Assembly: GCF_014268615.1 (NCBI RefSeq) | Contig: NZ_JABWQV010000035.1 | Span: 1 to 33,205, forward strand | Direction of reading: 5' to 3' | From: Pseudomonas tehranensis | Lineage (GTDB): Bacteria > Pseudomonadota > Gammaproteobacteria > Pseudomonadales > Pseudomonadaceae | DNA: 33,205 nt | Shown here: positions 26,782-33,205 of the stretch, piece after piece | Layout: every line of letters begins with the position of its first letter | Position numbering within the stretch: position 1 is the first letter of the stretch | Notes under the pieces: model-generated | Databases searched by the model: none | Seen by the model: only the letters and a program-made list of their open reading frames with translations | Told to the model about the DNA's origin: nothing | Made by a program: the position numbers and the translations under genes

Positions 26782-27351
26782 ATGTTTTGGTTACTGGCGA
26801 CTTTCGCCTACCTGCTCGGCTCGCTGTCCTTCGCCATTTTGCTCAGCCGCCTGACCGGTCGCCCGGATCCGCGAATGAGTGGCTCGGGCAATGCCGGCGC
26901 CACCAACATGCTGCGCCTGGCCGGACGCAAACTTGCCATCCTGACCTTGCTTGGCGACCTCTGCAAAGGCCTTGTCCCGGTTCTGCTCGCCAATCTTGCA
27001 GGACTTTCGTTGCAGCAACAGGCCTGGATCGGTGTCTGCGCCGTCATCGGTCACTTGTTCCCGCTGTACTTTCGCTTTCGCGGCGGCAAGGGCGTCGCCA
27101 CCGCCGCCGGCATGTTGCTGGGTCTGTATCCACCCGCCGCCCTGCTGGCCGTCGCTGCCTGGCTGCTGACGTTCTACCTGACCCGCACCAGCTCCCTGGC
27201 CGCCCTGATCGCCACGCCGCTGATCCTGCCATTGCTGGCCTGGCAGGAACCGACGGCCTTGCTGCCGGTGACCGCACTCGTTGCACTGATCGTCTGGCGC
27301 CACCGGGGCAATCTACGCGACCTGTTTGCCGGGCGCGAACGGCATTTTTAA
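26782..27351 (+). CDS. plsY: Acyl-phosphate glycerol-3-phosphate acyltransferase PlsY
   Basis: Inner-membrane enzyme of 189 residues that acylates sn-1 of glycerol-3-phosphate using acyl phosphate, the first step of phospholipid synthesis together with PlsX. At least five hydrophobic segments are visible, starting at residue 2. The three family motifs are present: [13 protein letters not shown] (33-45, with Ala where many relatives have Pro), [14 protein letters not shown] (about 94-107) and a C-terminal [17 protein letters not shown]. It is convergent with tsaD, the two stop codons lying 10 bp apart. Confidence 0.95.
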   Translation: MFWLLATFAYLLGSLSFAILLSRLTGRPDPRMSGSGNAGATNMLRLAGRKLAILTLLGDLCKGLVPVLLANLAGLSLQQQAWIGVCAVIGHLFPLYFRFRGGKGVATAAGMLLGLYPPAALLAVAAWLLTFYLTRTSSLAALIATPLILPLLAWQEPTALLPVTALVALIVWRHRGNLRDLFAGRERHF

Positions 27352-27361
27352 ACCGCACGCC

Positions 27362-28387
27362 TTACAGCGGTGACAACTGCTCCATGGGCCAGCGCGCCTG
27401 CACGCTGATTGCCAGGCTTTCGTGCTGGCCAGCTTGCAAACGTTGGCATCCGGCGAAGGCAATCATCGCCCCGTTATCTGTACAGAACTCCGGCCTGGCG
27501 TAGTAAACGTCGCCGTTCATGCTGCCAAGCATGTTCTCCAGTGACACGCGCAAAGCCTTATTCGCACTGACTCCGCCAGCGATCACCAGACGCTTGAGTC
27601 CTGCCTGTTTCAGGGCGCGCTTGCACTTGATGGTCAAAGTCTCCACCACCGCTTGCTGGAACGCCAGCGAGATGTCGCAACGGGCTTGCTCGCCGTCGTC
27701 TCCGGCGCTGACGCATTGCTGCCAGGTGTTCAGGGCGAAGGTTTTCAGGCCGCTGAAGCTGAAATCCAGGCCGGGGCGGTCACACATCGGCCGCGGAAAG
27801 ACGAAACGCCCTTCAATCCCTTGGGCCGCCAACCGCGCGATTTCCGGTCCGCCCGGGTAATTGAGGCCCATCATCTTCGCAGTCTTGTCGAAAGCTTCAC
27901 CGGCAGCGTCGTCCAGGGTTTCTCCCAACAGTTCGTATTGGCCGATGCCATCGACCCGGACCAACTGGGTATGACCGCCCGAGACCAACAAAGCGACGAA
28001 CGGAAACTCCGGTGGTTGCGGCTCCAGCATCGGCGCCAGCAAATGACCTTCCATGTGATGCACACCCAAGGCCGGGATACCCCAGGCGAAGGCGAGCGCC
28101 TGGGCACAGGAAGCACCCACCAGCAGCGCGCCCACCAGGCCCGGCCCGGCGGTGTAGGCAATGGCGTCGATCTCGGTCGGCACACAGCCGGCCTCGGCCA
28201 GGACCTGGCGAATCAAAGGCAGCATGCGCTTGACGTGATCGCGGGACGCAAGCTCGGGTACCACGCCGCCATAGGCGCGGTGCAGGTCGATCTGGCTGAA
28301 CAGTGCATCGGCCAACAGGCCGCGTTCACTGTCGTATAATGCGACACCTGTTTCGTCGCAGGAGGTTTCTAATCCCAGTACTAGCAT
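27362..28387 (-). CDS. tsaD: tRNA N6-threonylcarbamoyladenosine synthase subunit TsaD
   Basis: Catalytic ATPase-fold subunit that transfers the threonylcarbamoyl group to A37 of ANN-decoding tRNAs, together with TsaB and TsaE. Length is 341 residues. The metal-binding histidines H111 and H115 lie in [10 protein letters not shown]. The opening [17 protein letters not shown], the [10 protein letters not shown] loop, [12 protein letters not shown] and the late CTDNGAMIA motif are intact. It is divergent from rpsU, an arrangement shared with E. coli, where tsaD (ygjD) also faces the rpsU-dnaG-rpoD unit. Confidence 0.97.
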   Translation of the reverse strand: MLVLGLETSCDETGVALYDSERGLLADALFSQIDLHRAYGGVVPELASRDHVKRMLPLIRQVLAEAGCVPTEIDAIAYTAGPGLVGALLVGASCAQALAFAWGIPALGVHHMEGHLLAPMLEPQPPEFPFVALLVSGGHTQLVRVDGIGQYELLGETLDDAAGEAFDKTAKMMGLNYPGGPEIARLAAQGIEGRFVFPRPMCDRPGLDFSFSGLKTFALNTWQQCVSAGDDGEQARCDISLAFQQAVVETLTIKCKRALKQAGLKRLVIAGGVSANKALRVSLENMLGSMNGDVYYARPEFCTDNGAMIAFAGCQRLQAGQHESLAISVQARWPMEQLSPL

Positions 28388-28492
28388 GGGTTTGCGCCTT
28401 GTAGAGGCTGAATTCGAAGGCGCGCATAATAGTCGTCACGTTGTGCCCCGACCAGCGGTTTTCGATCAGAGGCTTTGCATTCCGAGCGATGA

Positions 28493-28562
28493 GGGGTTAA
28501 CATCCGCAACCCTTAAAAACCGACGTCTTCAAGTGCTCTTTTGCCGCGAGGATGTTGACCCC
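28493..28562 (+). promoter_or_regulatory. Long-stem structure in the rpsU leader
   Basis: GGGGTTAACATCC (28493-28505) can pair with GGATGTTGACCCC (28550-28562) in RNA along all 13 positions, with one G-U wobble, enclosing 44 nt. The right arm ends 10 nt before the GAAGG ribosome binding site of rpsU. The two arms also form a 12/13 DNA inverted repeat and could be operator half-sites. No known regulator is recognised. Confidence 0.5.
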
Positions 28563-28586
28563 GGTAATGAATGAAGGTAGCTCTGG

Positions 28587-28802
28587 ATGCCAGCCGTCAA
28601 AGTAAAAGAGAACGAACCCTTCGACGTAGCTCTGCGTCGTTTCAAGCGCTCCTGCGAAAAAGCCGGTGTTCTGGCTGAAGTTCGTAGCCGCGAATTCTAC
28701 GAGAAGCCGACTTCCGAGCGTAAGCGCAAAGCAGCAGCCGCTGTTAAGCGTCACGCCAAGAAAGTTCAGCGCGAACAGCGCCGCGCCGTACGTCTGTACT
28801 AA
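28587..28802 (+). CDS. rpsU: 30S ribosomal protein S21
   Basis: Ribosomal protein of 71 residues, needed for efficient translation initiation on the small subunit. The sequence is typical S21: [20 protein letters not shown] at the start, [20 protein letters not shown] in the middle, and a highly basic C-terminus. GAAGG lies 9 bp before the ATG. It is the first gene of the macromolecular synthesis set rpsU-dnaG-rpoD, linking translation, replication and transcription, although a hairpin follows it and the gap to dnaG is long. Confidence 0.98.
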
Positions 28803-28827
28803 TACACAGACGTCCGTAGCAAGCTTC

Positions 28828-28861
28828 TGCCAAGCCCGGCCCTCAAGCCGGGCTTATGGCA
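28828..28861 (+). terminator. Hairpin after rpsU (partial terminator)
   Basis: AAGCCCGGC (28832-28840) and GCCGGGCTT (28847-28855) form a perfect 9-bp stem with a 6-nt loop, extended by TGCC and GGCA. Only ATTTG follows, so termination is probably incomplete, letting some transcripts reach dnaG, as is known at this position in E. coli. Confidence 0.65.
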
Positions 28862-29279
28862 TTTGCGGAAAACGCTTGATGCTTCACCGTCAAAGTCGCA
28901 CATGCGACCGAGACAACCTGCTTTACCACGTCAGACCTGGCTCTTTTGCCAGCGGTGCACGTCTCTTCTGACGAGCCTTCCAAGGCTACTGACGAGCACA
29001 CCCCTGATTCCTCTAACGACGATCAGCCCAAGGCACCTGCTTGCGTGCCCACCTGATGATCCGAGGCCTGAACGGCCGTTACCGGACTCAGCGCAACATA
29101 TTCAAACAGTCGAATACTGATTAGTGATTAACGTCAGTGGACTATCGGCAGATACACTTCCCGACAGCGATGATGCAGACGACCCGGTCGAGCCACCGTT
29201 TTACCGTGCCTCAAGACCAAGAGTCGGTTACGCCTGCTGATTTCGGGTCCATATTTCGCGCAGTGATGATGAGAACGCC
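28862..29279 (+). other. 418-bp rpsU-dnaG gap without a recognisable gene
   Basis: In P. aeruginosa a small GatB/YqeY-type gene lies between rpsU and dnaG; I see no trace of such a protein in any frame here. An 85-codon open frame (28863-29120) has low-complexity Ser/Pro/Leu content and no ribosome binding site. Several short hairpins are visible near the left side: GTCGC/GCGAC (28895-28908), CTGGC/GCCAG (28937-28952) and AGCCTT/AAGGCT (28974-28987). CTGACGAGC is repeated at 28968-28976 and 28989-28997. The stretch may be a long leader or hold a small RNA; that is inference. Confidence 0.5.
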
Positions 29280-31238
29280 ATGGCCGGGCTGATTCCCCAG
29301 AGCTTTATTGACGACCTCCTGAACCGCACCGACATCGTCGATGTGGTCAGCTCTCGCCTGCAAATGAAAAAAGCCGGCAAGAACTACACGGCCTGCTGCC
29401 CATTCCACAAGGAAAAGACCCCTTCCTTCAGCGTCAGCCCCGACAAACAGTTTTATTACTGCTTCGGCTGTGGCGCTGGCGGCAATGCCCTCGGTTTCAT
29501 CATGGACCACGACAACCTGGATTTCCCCCAGGCTGTCGAAGAACTGGCCAAAGCCGCGGGCATGGAAATTCCCCGCGAGGAAAGTGGCCGAGCGCACAAA
29601 CCGCGCCAACCAACCGACTCGCCGCTCTACCCACTGCTGACCGCGGCGGCCGATTTTTATCGTCAGGCCCTCAAAAGCCATCCCGCCCGCAAGGCAGCAG
29701 TGGATTATCTCAAGGGTCGGGGCCTGACCGGCGAGATCGCCCGGGACTTCGGCCTCGGCTTTGCCCCGCCCGGTTGGGACAATCTGTACAAGCACTTAAG
29801 CAGCGACACCTTGCAGCAGCGCGCGATGATCGACGCCGGCCTGCTGATCGAGAATGCCGAAACCGGCAAGCGTTATGACCGCTTCCGCGACCGGGTAATG
29901 TTCCCGATCCGTGACACGCGCGGACGGATCATCGCATTTGGCGGCAGGGTCCTGGGCGACGACAAGCCCAAGTATCTGAACTCCCCGGAGACCCCGGTAT
30001 TCCATAAGGGACAGGAACTCTACGGGCTGTACGAAGCGCGCAAGAACAACCGCAACCTCGACGAAATCATCGTCGTCGAAGGCTACATGGACGTGATCGC
30101 CCTGGCCCAGCAAGGTTTGCGCAATGCCGTTGCTACCCTGGGCACCGCCACCAGCGAAGAACACATGAAGCGCCTATTTCGCGTCGTGCCCAGCGTGCTG
30201 TTCTGCTTCGATGGCGATCAAGCCGGCCGCAATGCCGCCTGGCGAGCACTGGAAGCGACGTTGCCATGCCTGCAGGATGGCCGGCGAGCGCGCTTTCTGT
30301 TTTTACCCGAGGGCGAGGATCCGGATACCCTCGTGCGCTCCGAAGGCACCGATGCGTTCCGCGCGCGGATCAACCAGCACGCGCAACCGCTGGCCGATTA
30401 TTTTTTCCAGCAGTTGACCGAAGAAGCCGATCCACGCTCCCTCGAAGGCAAGGCTCACATGGCCACCCTCGCGGCACCGCTGATCGACAAGGTACCTGGC
30501 GCCAACTTGCGCACACTGATGCGCCAGCGTCTGACCGAAATCACCGGCCTGAACAGCGAGGCGGTCAATCATCTGGTCCACAGCGCCCCCCAGGAAGCAC
30601 CGCCGGCTTACGACCCAGGTATTGATTACGACGCGATGCCGGATTTCGCCGACTATCATCAACCTCAGCAGGACTACGCGCCTGCGCAGGAATGGACCCC
30701 CAAGAAACCGGGCAGCGGCGGCAAGAAATGGGACAAAAAACCCTGGGACAAGAACGGTAAGCGCGGCGATCGCGACCAGCCACGTGCCCCGCGCGTGCCG
30801 GCTGCCGTCGAACCACCAACACTGGCCGCCCTGCGGACTTTGCTGCACCACCCGCAACTGGCTGAAAAGGTCGAGGACGCCGGGCACTTCGCCGCCGAGG
30901 ACCACAGCAATACGCAATTGCTGATCGCACTCCTTGAAGCCGTGCAGAAGAACCCCAAACTTAACTCTTTCCAGTTGATCGCCCGGTGGCACGGCACCGA
31001 ACAAGGGCGCCTGTTGAAGGCCCTGGCCGAGAAGGAATGGCTGATTGATGGAGACAACCTTGAACAACAGTTTTTCGACACCATTACTAGCTTGTCCGCC
31101 CGCCAACGCGAGCGAAATCTGGAACAACTTCTGCGAAAAGCTCGCCAGAGCGAGTTGACCAGCGAAGAGAAAAACCAATTGCGCGACTTACTCAGCCGCA
31201 ATGTTTGCGCATCAAACCCGACCTCAACTGGCGCGTGA
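29280..31238 (+). CDS. dnaG: DNA primase DnaG
   Basis: Makes RNA primers at the replication fork. Length is 652 residues, somewhat longer than E. coli DnaG. The N-terminal CHC2 zinc finger uses C40, H43, C61 and C64. The RNA polymerase core follows, with the TOPRIM glutamate in VVEGYMDVIAL (about 263-273) and the acidic FDGDQAGRNAAW motif around 310. A charged, Gly/Lys/Pro-rich linker (roughly 470-510, with KKPGSGGKKWDKK) separates the core from the C-terminal DnaB-binding helical domain. The added linker explains the extra length. It lies 67 bp before rpoD. Confidence 0.97.
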   Translation: MAGLIPQSFIDDLLNRTDIVDVVSSRLQMKKAGKNYTACCPFHKEKTPSFSVSPDKQFYYCFGCGAGGNALGFIMDHDNLDFPQAVEELAKAAGMEIPREESGRAHKPRQPTDSPLYPLLTAAADFYRQALKSHPARKAAVDYLKGRGLTGEIARDFGLGFAPPGWDNLYKHLSSDTLQQRAMIDAGLLIENAETGKRYDRFRDRVMFPIRDTRGRIIAFGGRVLGDDKPKYLNSPETPVFHKGQELYGLYEARKNNRNLDEIIVVEGYMDVIALAQQGLRNAVATLGTATSEEHMKRLFRVVPSVLFCFDGDQAGRNAAWRALEATLPCLQDGRRARFLFLPEGEDPDTLVRSEGTDAFRARINQHAQPLADYFFQQLTEEADPRSLEGKAHMATLAAPLIDKVPGANLRTLMRQRLTEITGLNSEAVNHLVHSAPQEAPPAYDPGIDYDAMPDFADYHQPQQDYAPAQEWTPKKPGSGGKKWDKKPWDKNGKRGDRDQPRAPRVPAAVEPPTLAALRTLLHHPQLAEKVEDAGHFAAEDHSNTQLLIALLEAVQKNPKLNSFQLIARWHGTEQGRLLKALAEKEWLIDGDNLEQQFFDTITSLSARQRERNLEQLLRKARQSELTSEEKNQLRDLLSRNVCASNPTSTGA

Positions 31239-31252
31239 GGTCACAGCTCAGG

Positions 31253-31258
31253 TATAAT
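31253..31258 (+). promoter_or_regulatory. Possible rpoD promoter -10 box
   Basis: A perfect TATAAT lies in the 67-bp dnaG-rpoD gap, 47 bp before the rpoD ATG. No convincing -35 element is present at 16-18 bp upstream, where the sequence is GC-rich. It would allow rpoD to be transcribed apart from dnaG. Confidence 0.4.
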
Positions 31259-31305
31259 CCTCGGCTTGTTTTTTGCCCGCCAAGACCTTCAGTGGATAGG
31301 GTGTT

Positions 31306-33153
<1,848 letters not shown>

Positions 33154-33157
33154 CGTT

Positions 33158-33187
33158 AAAAACCCCCGGCCCTGCCGGGGGGTTTGT
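33158..33187 (+). terminator. Rho-independent terminator of rpoD
   Basis: AAACCCCCGGC pairs with GCCGGGGGGTTT around a 3-nt loop, with one extra G on the right arm, and is followed by TTTGTT. It begins 5 bp after the rpoD stop. It is the strongest intrinsic terminator in the window. Confidence 0.9.
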
Positions 33188-33205
33188 TATGTGCAGATAA
33201 AATGC

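Noticed and set aside
28335..28340. TATAAT on the plus strand upstream of rpsU
   Set aside because: It lies inside the tsaD coding sequence, where it encodes the conserved ALYDS residues, and has no good -35. It could be used, but the coding constraint explains it.
28863..29120. 85-codon open frame in the rpsU-dnaG gap
   Set aside because: No ribosome binding site, low-complexity Ser/Pro/Leu/Thr content and no similarity to YqeY or any family I know.
33198..33203. TAAAAT at the right edge as a promoter for a downstream gene
   Set aside because: No matching -35 in the terminator region and the downstream gene is outside the window.

Overview
The window is chromosomal DNA from a fluorescent-type Pseudomonas, most likely of the P. 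fluorescens group. Three things support this. The gene order rpoD-dnaG-rpsU-tsaD-plsY-folB-folK-cca-spoVR-yeaH-prkA-glpE-apaH-apaG-ksgA-pdxA-surA-lptD-amgK-murU matches the conserved region I know from P. aeruginosa (PA0576 to about PA0606). GC content is high, with many long spurious antisense ORFs. The gaps carry REP/REPIN repeats of the GTGGGAGCGAGCCTGCTCGCG and TAGGAGCTGCCGAAGGCTGC types that are common in P. fluorescens genomes.

Layout, left to right. (a) 45-7964, minus strand: an amino-acid uptake locus. In transcription order it runs from a membrane sensor kinase with a periplasmic binding domain (agtS), through a NarL-type response regulator (agtR), to a four-gene ABC importer (agtA ATPase, agtB binding protein, agtC and agtD permeases). 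By synteny and domains this is the agtSR-agtABCD system for 4-aminobutyrate and 5-aminovalerate. (b) 8006-9013, plus strand: a secreted DUF3530 alpha/beta-hydrolase-like protein. (c) 9055-11517, minus strand: amgK-murU (peptidoglycan sugar recycling) tightly coupled to a J-domain/TerB-like protein. (d) 11648-18881, plus strand: a packed envelope and housekeeping run of lptD, surA, pdxA, ksgA, apaG and apaH, followed by glpE. (e) 19545-24421: the stress module prkA-yeaH-spoVR. (f) 24485-28387: cca on plus; folB-folK on minus; plsY on plus; tsaD on minus. (g) 28587-33153: the macromolecular synthesis genes rpsU, dnaG and rpoD, with a terminator after rpoD.

The coding content is almost all conserved core, and I see no phage, transposase, CRISPR array, toxin-antitoxin pair or evident new defence system. 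The interesting material is in the gaps. It includes an 18-bp 7-2-7 palindrome upstream of agtA that is a good candidate AgtR operator; four REP/REPIN sites, one of which includes the agtB stop codon; and an 11-bp hairpin between agtB and agtC. A second dispersed repeat family is present upstream of yeaH and upstream of agtA. The rpsU leader can form a long stem, and the prkA leader has three hairpins. A sequence complementary to the cca ribosome binding site lies between spoVR and cca. Between rpsU and dnaG, about 420 bp of apparently non-coding sequence lies where P. aeruginosa has a yqeY-type gene. The folK copy beside folB lacks the usual WGPR motif.
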